Positions 15,022 through 23,682 of a DNA stretch of 41,787 nucleotides are shown here, in pieces. How positions within the stretch are numbered: position 1 is the stretch's first letter; the number at the start of each line of letters is the position of its first letter. The stretch spans positions 1 through 41,787 of the forward strand of contig JAJTBE010000161.1 in NCBI GenBank assembly GCA_021287065.1, in the 5' to 3' direction. The notes beneath the pieces are model-generated. The model did no database searches and had not been told where the DNA came from. It saw only the letters and a program-made list of their open reading frames with translations. The DNA is from Bacillota bacterium (lineage in GTDB: Bacteria > Vulcanimicrobiota > JAJTBE01). The position numbers were made by a program, and so were the translations under genes.

Positions 15022-16626
15022 TTATTGTGTAATAAGGGATCCCGGATTCATCCATCTTCTGAAAGCGGTCCAGGTTAATTCACCTCTGAAAACCATGCCT
15101 GCTGCTACAAAAGCCATCTTGGCAAGGTTTGAGAGCTGGGCGAGGGTAACCAGCATGGATGGATTTTTACGCAGGTTTTTATCGTTGTAAAACTTCCAGA
15201 GGAGGCTGCGGGGGATGAATCTTTTTGTAATCAGAACAAGCATAGCAGCCCAGTATGTATCTTCGGAGGGGCGTGGGAATGACAGGTCCACTCTGAGCTG
15301 TCTGAATGTCTTTGTATCTTTCCCTTCAATCTGATCCTCGGTGATAAGCCCCTGTGCCAGAAGTTTGCGTGAAAGCTCGGTGTTTGGAAAAACAGTAAGT
15401 GAGAAAAGATAAAGCTCAAAAGGCTGGGGGAATTCCATCAGAAGCTTGAATAGTCTGTCTTTGTCTTCTGTGTTCGAAAGAGGATCATCCAGAATAACCT
15501 GAAATCTTGCATCAAGTTTCAGCTCGTTGAAAATTTTTGCCGCATTTTTTACAGTGTCCTCCGGAACTGTCCTGTCATACAGCTCTTCCGTAATGCGGAA
15601 GCTGTTCTGGATTCCCATATAAATAATCTGAAGCCCGGCTTCTTTCATTTTTGAAAAGCGTTCTTTTGTTACAAGCTTCGGTTCCGTAAAGCATTCGAAG
15701 GGTAAGCCGATTTCAGCTTTGTATTTTTTACTGAATTCCTCAACCCATTTTTCCTCAAAATTAAACACTTCATCATCGAATTTGATTCGTTTGAGATTCT
15801 TAAAATTCTGTTTTGCCTGTTTCAGCTCGGAAATAATCGAATCAACGGAACGGACCCGGTAATATTTCCCTTTGCCTTCATAAAGTTTGCGGAGTGTTGA
15901 ATTGTAACAATAGCTGCAGTGGTATGGGCAGCCCCTTGAAGTGATTATCTGGAATATGGGATCGCTTATCATAGGATCACCCTGAACAATATGGCTTCCC
16001 ATAATCTGATATTTTTCCGGCGAAGTGTAATCCCTGAAAGGCAGTGTATCCAGATCCATTATCAGATTCTGGAGGGGATTTTTTGTTATATTCCCGTTTT
16101 TATCCCTTACCCAGAGGTTTGACACATCCCCATAAGGTTTATTTCCGTCTATTCTTTCCGCCAGCTCAAGCAGCGCAGCTTCGCCTTCTCCGATGCAAAT
16201 AATATCCGCTGTCTGTATGGATTCATCCGGACACAGTATAACATGGGTTCCACCCCACATTATGGGGGCTTCTATGGTTTTGCGGATATGATCGGTGAGC
16301 TGGGTTGCAGCTTTGAGATAAGCAGAAGCACGAAGGGAAAAAGCTACAAGATTGATTTTCTGATCTTTCAGGATTTTTGCAAGATTATCCAGCTCTTCAG
16401 GAGTAGGAGGGGAAAACGAATTGTTTTTCCAGTCCTTGAAATAAATCTCTGCTGCGTAATAACCGGCATTTCTCAAAACTGCAGACATAAGCCTGACTGC
16501 GTTGTTTTCCAGATCATAAAGGGAAATAAGAGCCACCCGGCAGTTCTTCTTATTTGCTGCAGCGGTGGCTGGCTGTTCAGGTCCGCTGTTGTTCTGAGCG
16601 GAATTTGTTAATTTGTTTTCCGGCAT
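15022..16626 (-). CDS. Cobalamin-binding-type radical SAM enzyme 2
   Basis: A 534-residue enzyme expected to carry a 4Fe-4S cluster and cleave S-adenosylmethionine. A polar 30-residue leader precedes a B12-binding-like Rossmann domain (about 30-180: RVALISLYDL, NLVAFSL, PIMWGGTHVILCPDE, ICIGEGEAALLEL). The radical SAM barrel follows with CPYHCSYC (Cys 233, 237, 240) and a GIQNS strand. The C-terminal region has several hydrophobic helices near the end, maybe a membrane contact. The family methylates or rearranges lipids, tetrapyrroles or natural products; the substrate is unknown. It is the last gene of a four-gene operon, 2 bases behind the exported-protein gene. The Shine-Dalgarno is weak, suggesting coupling. 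Confidence 0.85.
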   Translation of the reverse strand: MPENKLTNSAQNNSGPEQPATAAANKKNCRVALISLYDLENNAVRLMSAVLRNAGYYAAEIYFKDWKNNSFSPPTPEELDNLAKILKDQKINLVAFSLRASAYLKAATQLTDHIRKTIEAPIMWGGTHVILCPDESIQTADIICIGEGEAALLELAERIDGNKPYGDVSNLWVRDKNGNITKNPLQNLIMDLDTLPFRDYTSPEKYQIMGSHIVQGDPMISDPIFQIITSRGCPYHCSYCYNSTLRKLYEGKGKYYRVRSVDSIISELKQAKQNFKNLKRIKFDDEVFNFEEKWVEEFSKKYKAEIGLPFECFTEPKLVTKERFSKMKEAGLQIIYMGIQNSFRITEELYDRTVPEDTVKNAAKIFNELKLDARFQVILDDPLSNTEDKDRLFKLLMEFPQPFELYLFSLTVFPNTELSRKLLAQGLITEDQIEGKDTKTFRQLRVDLSFPRPSEDTYWAAMLVLITKRFIPRSLLWKFYNDKNLRKNPSMLVTLAQLSNLAKMAFVAAGMVFRGELTWTAFRRWMNPGSLITQ

Positions 16627-16628
16627 AA

Positions 16629-17150
16629 TTACTGCAGTGATTCTTTAAATTCCTCAAATTTGGCGTCATAGACGGATTTCATACCTGTCCATATCATTAC
16701 CACATTTCCGCCTTTTCCTACAAAAGTGAGAAATCTGTCTTTGTCGAAATAGGTGTATATATCATAACCGGCTTTTTTATTCATCATAGCCGGTTTATTA
16801 TAGACTTTCCATACCGATGCCATGGGCGCTCCCACAAAAAGCTGGGTGTCGGTGCGGTATTTGATTCCGCCGCTGCCGTCTTTTGTGATCATTACTGATA
16901 TTACTTTAAGGGTTTTAGGGTCGTAGATAAAATCCAGACCAAATCTGTTGCGGTAGAGAATTGTTGAGCCGTCTTTGCTTCTTCCGTCCAGATTGCCGAA
17001 CTTTTTTACCACATCTTTGATGGTGGTTTTGTTAATTGTTACCCAGCCTACCTGTGAACCGGGATAAATAATCCAGTCTTCTGCAAATGCTTTTCCCAGT
17101 GTGGAAATAACAAGGGCTGCAATGATGATAACCAGTTGTTTTGCTTTCAT
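16629..17150 (-). CDS. Exported protein with two BamE-like modules
   Basis: The ATG at 17150 is used: AAAGGAGG lies 6 bases upstream and a signal peptide follows (MKAKQLVIIIAALVIS, cleavage near AFAED). The frame extending to 17201 lacks this. The 173-residue product repeats one layout twice: a helix beginning with a G/TxxxxxVxxxxGxP-like pattern (TTIKDVVKKFGN; GAPMASVWKVYNKP), then beta strands (LDFIYDPKTLKVISVMI; GGNVVMIWTG). That is the shape of BamE/SmpA-like small envelope domains, but the similarity is by eye only. It sits inside the radical SAM operon, which suggests that the pathway has an envelope component. Confidence 0.75.
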   Translation of the reverse strand: MKAKQLVIIIAALVISTLGKAFAEDWIIYPGSQVGWVTINKTTIKDVVKKFGNLDGRSKDGSTILYRNRFGLDFIYDPKTLKVISVMITKDGSGGIKYRTDTQLFVGAPMASVWKVYNKPAMMNKKAGYDIYTYFDKDRFLTFVGKGGNVVMIWTGMKSVYDAKFEEFKESLQ

Positions 17151-17169
17151 AATTTGCCTCCTTTGACTG

Positions 17170-18297
17170 CTATCTTTCCGGTATCTTTCCGCCAAGTTCA
17201 AAATAGAGTTTCCTTGCTATGTCGTAAAGTCCTGTTTTTCGCAGGATTCGTACGGCAAAGTCTTCGATTTTACCTTTGGAAAGCCTTTTGTGGGCTTTTT
17301 TCAGCTTTTCCCTTACAGGAAGATGGTAAGGGCATATTTTTTCACACTGTCCGCAGCCTGAACACAAAGCTGCCGATTTACCAAGGCTTTTATACTGATC
17401 CCTTGCGTATGTGGCGCTTAAAATCAGATAATCCTCACACCTGAAAATATCCGAGATAGGCAGGTTTTTCGAACATACCTTTTCGCAGTATCTGCACCTG
17501 CGGCAGAACTGATCCGGCAGGTTTTCCGTGTCTTTTATTATTTGCTGCTTTTCCTCAGTAGTAAGTTCCCTGAAATTTATTCCCGCCTCCGTATCCATTA
17601 TAACCTGCTCAACAGTGGAGCAACCGGGTATAACCGTGGAGACATCGTGGCTCAGGAGAAACAACAGGGCAGCTTCCACGCTGGTTATATTTCCCCCTGC
17701 CAGAGGTTTCATTATTATTGTACCTATATCTCTTCTCTTTACAATTTCCTCAACTTTTTTGAAATGATCTCTTTCAACTACGCTGAAAGGAAACTGTGCG
17801 GTATCAAAAATATCGGTTTCGAGGAGCTGGGGCAGAATGGCGGGGTTGTGGGATGAAACGCCGATATGATCAATCAGTCCCTGTTTCTGAAGGGATTTCA
17901 GCAGTTCGATGGTTCCTCCCGGGGCTGCTGCCTGCTGAAATTCTTCGATGTATTGAACATGGTGTAGCTGGAAAAGGTGAATTTTCTTAACCTTCAGCTT
18001 TTCGAAACAGGTTTCGATCTCTTTTTCCGCTCTTTTTGCAGAACGCTGGTAGGTTTTAGTGGCTAAATAAACCTGCTCGCTTCTGCCCTCCAGTGAATCA
18101 CCGATGATTTCCTCAGAATCAAAGTAACTTCTGGCGGTGTCGATAAAATTAACTCCCCGCTCAAGGGCGGTATGGATAATTTTATGTGCAGAAGTTCTGT
18201 CGGGGTGGTTCTGGGAAATAACTCCCATTCCGCCAAGCCCGATGCAGGAAACCTTCAGTTCGGTTCTGCCAAGCCTTCGATACTGCATAGCGCTCAC
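17170..18297 (-). CDS. Aldo/keto reductase fused to a two-cluster ferredoxin domain
   Basis: The first 270 residues form an aldo/keto reductase barrel: LGRTELKVSCIGLGGMG, the catalytic Asp and Tyr in NFIDTARSYFDSE, Lys in LATKT and His in LHHVQY. The C-terminal 100 residues have two 4Fe-4S motifs, CRRCRYCEKVC and CSGCGQCEKICPYHLP. Such fusions occur widely in anaerobes, usually with unknown substrates, and could pass electrons to radical SAM partners. The GTG at 18297 overlaps the TGA of the preceding radical SAM gene (GTGA), so translation is coupled; an ATG three codons on is an alternative. The gene downstream starts 19 bases after the stop. Confidence 0.9.
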   Translation of the reverse strand: MSAMQYRRLGRTELKVSCIGLGGMGVISQNHPDRTSAHKIIHTALERGVNFIDTARSYFDSEEIIGDSLEGRSEQVYLATKTYQRSAKRAEKEIETCFEKLKVKKIHLFQLHHVQYIEEFQQAAAPGGTIELLKSLQKQGLIDHIGVSSHNPAILPQLLETDIFDTAQFPFSVVERDHFKKVEEIVKRRDIGTIIMKPLAGGNITSVEAALLFLLSHDVSTVIPGCSTVEQVIMDTEAGINFRELTTEEKQQIIKDTENLPDQFCRRCRYCEKVCSKNLPISDIFRCEDYLILSATYARDQYKSLGKSAALCSGCGQCEKICPYHLPVREKLKKAHKRLSKGKIEDFAVRILRKTGLYDIARKLYFELGGKIPER

Positions 18298-19745
18298 AGC
18301 CTGTGTTCTGCCCTGCCGTTGATAAGTTCCATTTTCAGAAGGGACATTCCGCCTCTGAAGATTCTTTTGAATTCCGAAGGTGTGCTGATTTTTACCAGCG
18401 TCCTTATTACTTTGGATGGATTAAAATAAAAATCTCTATGGGCTTTCTTGAAGAGTTTTATGAGTTCGTCCTTCTTCATATGTTCTTCCCATACAGTGGG
18501 CAAATTATAATTTGCCTCCGGGTTGTCTATGAATTTGTCCCAGCAGTCTTTTTCGTAAAGCCCGAGTTCAGCACCGGTCTGGAAAAGCGGCGTGTCGGGG
18601 TATGGGGAAAGAAGGGCGTAAACCACATAGTCCGGATCCAGCTCATTGATAAATCTGATGGTCTTCATTATATCCCTGCGGTTTTTTTCGTGGGGAATGC
18701 CGATCATCATATATGCAACTGATGTAATATCAGCTTCTTTTGTCATTTTGAAGACTTTTTTGATTTCTTCAACGGTCAGGCTTTTATTCAGTGATTTTAA
18801 GCCTTCGTCGGTGCCGGTTTCCACTCCGTAGTGGATCTTCGTGCAGCCGGCTTCCTTTGCAATTTTCAGCATCTCAGGGGTGGTCTGTCTGCAAGTGGCT
18901 TTGAAGCCCCAGCGCATTTTTAAATTTCTGCTCATCATCTCATTTGCAATTTCGATGACTCTTTCAGAAGTGCGGTTGAAAAGATCGTCGATAAAGTGGA
19001 TCTCTTCGATACCGTATTTATCCCGGCAGTGCTCCATTTCATCCACAATGCTTTTTGCCGAGCGAACGCTGTATCTCTGGTATGTGTTGCAGAAATTACA
19101 CTGGTAGGGGCAGCCTCTGGATGTAATCAATGTGGTGGTTTTTGAGGATTTCATACCCGGTGTGTAATATCTTTCCCTCGGAAGTGAATCTCTGTCCGGG
19201 AAGGGCAGCTCATCAAGGTGTTTCTCAACATGTCTGATTTCGTTCTGATGGATTTCGCCTTTTTCGTCTTTATAATAAATACCGGCAACTTTTTCTTTTC
19301 CCGAATTACTCTCAAGAGCGTCAAGCCATTCGCAGATGGCTCTTTCACCATCGCCCCGGAGTATTGCATCAACGCCGGGTATAAGTATAGCTTTTTCCGG
19401 GAATGTCCAGCAGTGAGGTCCGCCTATGATAATATGAACTTTCGGCAGTTTATCCCTGAGTCTTTTTATAACTGTATGTACATCCACCAGATTGTGGGTC
19501 TGCACTGTGATTCCCACTACATCGGGGTTTTCCGCTGCTGCTGCGTCTGCTACCTGAACTGCATCCATATCAAAAGGCTGTGCATCAAAAAGCAAAACCT
19601 GATGTTTGGTAAAGTGTTTTATTGCGGATGAAAGATACATGATTCCCAGGGGCGGGAACAGATAAATATCCTTGCCGTTAAATATATCAGGGACTCCAGC
19701 CCATACCTGATGGATTTTGGGTGGATTAATAAGGGCGACTTTCAA
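18294..19745 (-). CDS. Cobalamin-binding-type radical SAM enzyme 1
   Basis: First gene of the operon. The start is placed at TTG 19745, because GAGG lies 8 bases before it and the protein then begins KVALINPPK, typical of this family; the GTG at 19754 overlaps the GAGG itself. The B12-binding-like domain covers about residues 1-150 (PPLGIMYLSSAIKHF, VVGITVQTHN, IIIGGPHCWTFPE, ILRGDGERAICEWL). The radical SAM motif is CPYQCNFC at Cys 212, 216 and 219, followed by IHFIDDLF and HYGVETGTDEGL. The C-terminal region is like that of BchE/HpnJ-class proteins. The substrate is unknown. A promoter lies 40 bases upstream and a second one further away, behind a terminator. Confidence 0.88.
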   Translation of the reverse strand: MKVALINPPKIHQVWAGVPDIFNGKDIYLFPPLGIMYLSSAIKHFTKHQVLLFDAQPFDMDAVQVADAAAAENPDVVGITVQTHNLVDVHTVIKRLRDKLPKVHIIIGGPHCWTFPEKAILIPGVDAILRGDGERAICEWLDALESNSGKEKVAGIYYKDEKGEIHQNEIRHVEKHLDELPFPDRDSLPRERYYTPGMKSSKTTTLITSRGCPYQCNFCNTYQRYSVRSAKSIVDEMEHCRDKYGIEEIHFIDDLFNRTSERVIEIANEMMSRNLKMRWGFKATCRQTTPEMLKIAKEAGCTKIHYGVETGTDEGLKSLNKSLTVEEIKKVFKMTKEADITSVAYMMIGIPHEKNRRDIMKTIRFINELDPDYVVYALLSPYPDTPLFQTGAELGLYEKDCWDKFIDNPEANYNLPTVWEEHMKKDELIKLFKKAHRDFYFNPSKVIRTLVKISTPSEFKRIFRGGMSLLKMELINGRAEHRL

Positions 19746-19787
19746 TTGGTTCACCTCGGATTTCGGTTGACTGAACTTCTATCGGGA

Positions 19788-19817
19788 ATTATAACAAAAA
19801 ACTATTGTGGTATTCAA
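19788..19817 (-). promoter_or_regulatory. Proximal promoter of the radical SAM operon
   Basis: On the minus strand TTGAAT (19812-19817) and a perfect TATAAT (19788-19793) are 18 bases apart, about 40 bases before the start codon. Confidence 0.55.
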
Positions 19818-19845
19818 TCTTTTATTTTAATTAAAATATCCCCCG

Positions 19846-19870
19846 AAAATTAAAAAGGCTTTGCAGCCTT
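19846..19870 (-). terminator. Intrinsic terminator or attenuator between the two operon promoters
   Basis: The minus strand reads AAGGCT-GCAA-AGCCTT followed by TTTAATTTT. A 6-bp stem with a GNRA-type tetraloop and a T-rich tail would end transcripts from the distal promoter before they reach the genes. Confidence 0.55.
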
Positions 19871-19927
19871 CACCAATATTTCCCATATCCGCTGAACCGG
19901 GATGATATTATGATTTTTATTATTGCT

Positions 19928-19955
19928 ATTATTTGCCTCGGTCCAACATTGTCAA
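19928..19955 (-). promoter_or_regulatory. Distal promoter, possible small RNA or leader
   Basis: On the minus strand a perfect TTGACA (19950-19955) and AATAAT (19928-19933) are 16 bases apart. The transcript would reach the terminator after roughly 75 bases. The remaining bases of the 19755-20161 gap hold no gene; they are AT-rich. Confidence 0.45.
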
Positions 19956-20059
19956 TTATATCATATTAATCAGTATTGTAAATGCCCCTTGAGAACTATT
20001 TCACAAATTTTTTACAATAGTTCATAAGAACTAATGTTAATTTTACAGAAAGGACCTTT

Positions 20060-20088
20060 TTTTGAAGCGGTTTTGGATGTATTATAGT
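20060..20088 (+). promoter_or_regulatory. Possible promoter of the PHP-like gene
   Basis: TTTTGA (20060-20065) and TATAGT (20083-20088) are 17 bases apart. The -10 box matches 5/6 and the -35 box is weak. It lies about 70 bases before the GTG at 20162. Confidence 0.4.
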
Positions 20089-20161
20089 ATCATAGGATAA
20101 ATTTCCGGTTTTCATTCAGGCATTTTCTGCTTGTGGAAATATGCTTCCGGGAGGTTCGCCA

Positions 20162-21826
20162 GTGAAAAGATTATTTGTGTTTGTAAGTCTTGCCTTAGTT
20201 CTTCTTGCCTTCATACTGACGGATGGCAAAGTGTCAGCTCAGACAACGCCGACACCGCAGGTTACGCAGTTTACAGTGCTGCCCCGTGAAGTCAATATGT
20301 CCGGCGGCTCCAGAAAAAACCTTGAAGCAAGACTCGGCGTTTTCAATATCAATTCAAAAGTAAGCTCTACGGATCCCTCAACCACAGGCCTCGATTTTGA
20401 TACACTTATTTCATCATGTCAGACAACGGGTCTGCATTTCTTCGGTCTTACCGATTCCAGCACAAACCTCACATTAAGAACCTTCTTTCTTCTGAGAGGA
20501 ACTGCTCTTGCAAAAGCTGCCCTCAATCAGGTTCCCCTCACAGGGTTCAGGTGGTCGGGAGAATCGGGAATTGCCGGAGCCGGTAATGTTAAAATTACTG
20601 TTATTGGAGCAGATAAATTTACTTACTATTCAGCCGGAGGACAGAAAAAAACCGTTGGAACCACATACAGTCTTCTGGATTATATTAATCCCAGTATGAC
20701 CGACAGCAACGGCACTCAGGTTTATACCTCCGAAAGAACTTATGTGAAGCTTATTCAGAATGGAACAGCCAAAATTTCCGGCAGTTCATCCTTTGGAGAA
20801 ATTACATCTGCCCTGAACACATATCTCGAATACTGGACCGCGCAGGGAACCAATCTTGATGTTGTTCTTGGAGGCGAAACCCTCAAGGAACTCCGCAAGG
20901 ATATGGAAAACAGGGTTAATACAGTCAATGATTCAAGTAATATCAGAACACCAAAAATGAGTTTCGACGATCTCAATTCGTGGATTATGCTCGAAGGCAA
21001 CTCAAACGGCTATATGTGCTCGATGTTCTGCTATCCTGATGGAGTAACGGATATTTCCACATGGGGCGATAACTTCTTTAAAAACCAGTATGACACAACA
21101 ACCCCTGAGTATTATCATCTTGCTGAAGTAAGAGCAGGAACCGGCACAACATTTGATGACACATTCTATCGCAAAGCTCTTCAATATGGCTGGAAAGTGG
21201 GACCTGCGGTCAGTCTTAATAATACGGATACTGTAGGCGAATCCGCAGCTTCATCCTTTACGGGAGTGTGGTGTGATACAATCACATCTTACAACAAGCT
21301 CCAGCTGATGCAGAATATTCTTGCGGGTATCAGGCAGAGAAGAACTTTTGTCAGCTCCCTTCCCACAGTCCATCCGAGGCTTACCGTTGCGGGCACAAGC
21401 AGCCAGAGCAACGCCCAGATCGAAGGGGATACTATAACATCAAACCAGCCTGTTATCATTGATCTCGCCCTTGCCACTGAAAAACAGGAAGATCGGATTA
21501 TGGTTTTCAAACCTGTTCTTGTTGTTATGTATAATGACAATACGGAAAGAGTCTTCCCGTTTAATTCGTATTATCAGGATGTAACCGGGCATGGGCCTAA
21601 CACGGTAAAGGTTGACCGCCTGTATCGCCGTATTGTTGATAAAATGGACAATATAAGATGTTTCTACGGCAGAGTTGATGTTTACCGGATTATGAAAAAA
21701 GTGGGAGAAACAACCCAGTTTGATGACACATGGTCATACTATAAAATCTGGAAATATTTCATATATCCCAAACTTACATCAGAACACTACCAGACAATTT
21801 CCGCTCCGATTTATGTAAAAATCTGA
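20162..21826 (+). CDS. Exported PHP/CehA-like protein without metal ligands
   Basis: The GTG at 20162 is used, with GGGAGG 7 bases upstream; it starts a signal peptide (KRLFVFVSLALVLLAFIL, cleavage near VSAQ). The order of segments follows CehA/McbA-type PHP hydrolases: LGVFNINSKVS where DLHVHTxxSDG is normal, LISSCQTTGLHFFGLTDSS where the family has GLDFIALTDHN, VPLTGFRWSGE, GPAVSLNNTDT where a GGSDxH motif is expected, and MQNILAGIRQRRTFVSS, equal to the ALRAGRTYVS segment. Every histidine ligand is replaced. It is therefore probably a catalytically dead, secreted binding protein. The C-terminal 130 residues are beta-rich. The VWA gene follows 89 bases later on the same strand. Family placement is inference from motif order. 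Confidence 0.7.
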   Translation: MKRLFVFVSLALVLLAFILTDGKVSAQTTPTPQVTQFTVLPREVNMSGGSRKNLEARLGVFNINSKVSSTDPSTTGLDFDTLISSCQTTGLHFFGLTDSSTNLTLRTFFLLRGTALAKAALNQVPLTGFRWSGESGIAGAGNVKITVIGADKFTYYSAGGQKKTVGTTYSLLDYINPSMTDSNGTQVYTSERTYVKLIQNGTAKISGSSSFGEITSALNTYLEYWTAQGTNLDVVLGGETLKELRKDMENRVNTVNDSSNIRTPKMSFDDLNSWIMLEGNSNGYMCSMFCYPDGVTDISTWGDNFFKNQYDTTTPEYYHLAEVRAGTGTTFDDTFYRKALQYGWKVGPAVSLNNTDTVGESAASSFTGVWCDTITSYNKLQLMQNILAGIRQRRTFVSSLPTVHPRLTVAGTSSQSNAQIEGDTITSNQPVIIDLALATEKQEDRIMVFKPVLVVMYNDNTERVFPFNSYYQDVTGHGPNTVKVDRLYRRIVDKMDNIRCFYGRVDVYRIMKKVGETTQFDDTWSYYKIWKYFIYPKLTSEHYQTISAPIYVKI

Positions 21827-21915
21827 TATAAAATCTTTGGAATATTTTTCAATTCCCCCTGTATTAGTTTATGAAATCAAAAATATGATGAAAAATAATC
21901 AGGGGGTATAAGGCA

Positions 21916-23199
21916 ATGAGAAAAGATCCGAGATGTCCCAATTGCGGAGATAAAGGCGATGTTGATTCCCGCCTTAAATGCGGAGTCTGCACAGAGCAGC
22001 TCGAATACGCCGATGCAGAAGGCACACTGAAAACCGTTGATAAAGAATTCAAATGCCAGCGCTGCGGAGCAGTAAGCTCAAAAGATGTGCAGCATTGCGA
22101 ATCATGCGGCGCTGTTATCGGAAAATATTGTGAATATTGCAAAACATACCACTATATCGAATCCCCGGTTTGCCCTAAAACCGGTGAAACATTAAAAACC
22201 GTATCAGGTACGCCCGCACCAAAAAATATCTTCTCAAAAATAGCTGCAGCAGCAGGTTTTGTGGCACTGCTTGCCTTTGGAATATTCGGGTTCAATGGCT
22301 CCCACAAAACTGCCGAACCTGTAAAACCTTCGCCTTCGCCTTCTGTTGTTTCAATACATCAGGGAATGGTCAGAACCAGAATCGATGTTGTCTTTGTTGT
22401 TGACTGCACCGGAAGTATGCAGGACGAAATAGATGTGGTAAAAAACAAAATTCAGGAAATGATTTCAAAAATCAGCAGCGGCCAACCGAAACCTGAGGTC
22501 CGGTATGGAGTTGTTGCATATCGTGACAGAGGCGATGAGTTTGTAACCAAAAAATTCGACTTTTCAGGCCAGCTTGAGCAGGTCAGATCTTATGTCAATC
22601 AACTTCAGGCGGACGGGGGAGGAGATACTCCCGAAAGCGTCAACGAAGCTCTTCATGTTGCTATAGACAATATGGACTGGGATAAATCGGCAAATACCGG
22701 AAAAATGCTTTTCCTCATCGGTGATGCGGGACCTCATACCGATTATGCACAGGACTGGAACTTTCAGGATCTTGCCCGGAGTGCTAAAGCAAAGGGAATC
22801 AGAATTTCAACAATCGGATGTTCAGGCATAAACGAAAGCGGCGACCCGGAATTTAAGGAAATAGCACAACTCTCAGGCGGCCAGTTCGATTACCTCACAT
22901 ATTCGCAAGCTTATGTAAAACCCAATGGTGAAGAAGTCAGGGTGCTCAAAGCGGGAGATAAAGCTTATGAAGTTACAGGCGGCGCAAAGGAAGAATGGCG
23001 TGAAGGCTATGCATCAATGGAAGCCAAGAAAAACGCCAGAGCCATCGCCCCTGCAGCTTCAGCCCCGGGAGGAACGGCAAGAGGCAGCTTCGCCGGCGAA
23101 GCTGATATGAAAGCTAAGGGAGAGATGGAGAATAATCTGGACCGGGTAATTTCAGACCAGATACAGAAACAGGCAGAATCACAAGGTATAAAATACTAA
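21916..23199 (+). CDS. Zinc-ribbon, single-pass membrane protein with VWA domain
   Basis: The 427-residue protein has three parts. Residues 1-90 carry several CxxC knuckles (CPNC at 7-10, CGVC at 22-25, CQRC, CESC, CEYC), enough for two to three zinc ribbons. One hydrophobic segment near residue 110-125 (IAAAAGFVALLAFGIFGF) follows. A von Willebrand A domain comes next (about 155-340): MIDAS residues in VVDCTGSM, the Thr in GGGDTPE and the Asp in LIGDAGPH are all present, so it should bind a divalent metal and a protein ligand. The tail is Ala/Gly-rich. The likely topology is zinc ribbons in the cytoplasm and VWA outside. The start has a GGGGG-rich Shine-Dalgarno region. The role is unknown; it may work with the PHP-like exported protein upstream. 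Confidence 0.83.
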   Translation: MRKDPRCPNCGDKGDVDSRLKCGVCTEQLEYADAEGTLKTVDKEFKCQRCGAVSSKDVQHCESCGAVIGKYCEYCKTYHYIESPVCPKTGETLKTVSGTPAPKNIFSKIAAAAGFVALLAFGIFGFNGSHKTAEPVKPSPSPSVVSIHQGMVRTRIDVVFVVDCTGSMQDEIDVVKNKIQEMISKISSGQPKPEVRYGVVAYRDRGDEFVTKKFDFSGQLEQVRSYVNQLQADGGGDTPESVNEALHVAIDNMDWDKSANTGKMLFLIGDAGPHTDYAQDWNFQDLARSAKAKGIRISTIGCSGINESGDPEFKEIAQLSGGQFDYLTYSQAYVKPNGEEVRVLKAGDKAYEVTGGAKEEWREGYASMEAKKNARAIAPAASAPGGTARGSFAGEADMKAKGEMENNLDRVISDQIQKQAESQGIKY

Positions 23200-23240
23200 G
23201 GAAAACCCACCACGGTGGAACAGCCTTCACAGGGATCACA

Positions 23241-23273
23241 TGGGAAACCCGCTTTTGGAAAGCCGGTTTCCCA
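23241..23273. repeat. Dispersed palindrome, copy R2
   Basis: Arms of 14 bp (23242-23255 and 23259-23272, GGGAAACC...GCTTT) have one mismatch and a 3-base loop. It may also serve as terminator of the VWA gene, since T-rich sequence follows. Confidence 0.7.
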
Positions 23274-23587
23274 TTGTTTTTTGTAAGGGATGGAAACCTG
23301 CTTATAGTAATCCCATTAAATCGATCCTGAAATCCGGTATCAGGCAAATTTCCTGACAGAGTGTTTTTGTTGTTGATTTATTGGGAAGACAATATTTTTG
23401 TTTTTGTGTTTGTGCGGTTAATATCCCTGTCGTAGGGGGGGATTCTTCCCCCGATTGCCAGCCTTTTTGAAAAATGCGAAGCAGATTTCAAAAAAGTGAG
23501 AATAAGAAACGCAATAGAACTCAATATTCAGAAAACAAAATTAAAGAGAGCAGAAGAATGATGCAATGAAAGTTTTTGCCGGAAGGG
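23274..23587. other. Gene-poor gap between two palindromes
   Basis: No convincing gene. A 35-codon frame ending near 23560 (LFEKCEADFKKVRIRNAI and onwards, TGA stop) has no start codon and looks like a helical coding remnant. No promoter or RNA gene is recognised. Confidence 0.4.
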
Positions 23588-23627
23588 TTTGGGAAACCGG
23601 CTTTTTTCAAAAAGCGGGTTCCCCAAA
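23588..23627. repeat. Dispersed palindrome, copy R3
   Basis: Arms of 19 bases (23588-23606 and 23609-23627, TTTGGGAAACCGGCTTTTT) match at 17 positions with a 2-base loop. It lies about 55 bases past the 3' end of the convergent 23683-24243 gene. Confidence 0.8.
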
Positions 23628-23682
23628 AACTTCGTAATAAGGAATCCCTATGTTTACTGAGTTGCTTTTCCGCGCTTTGTCT

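Noticed and set aside
19755-20161. Possible cobalamin riboswitch before the B12-dependent radical SAM operon
   Set aside because: No B12 box or expected multi-stem core could be found; only a short GNRA-capped hairpin with T-rich tail is present.
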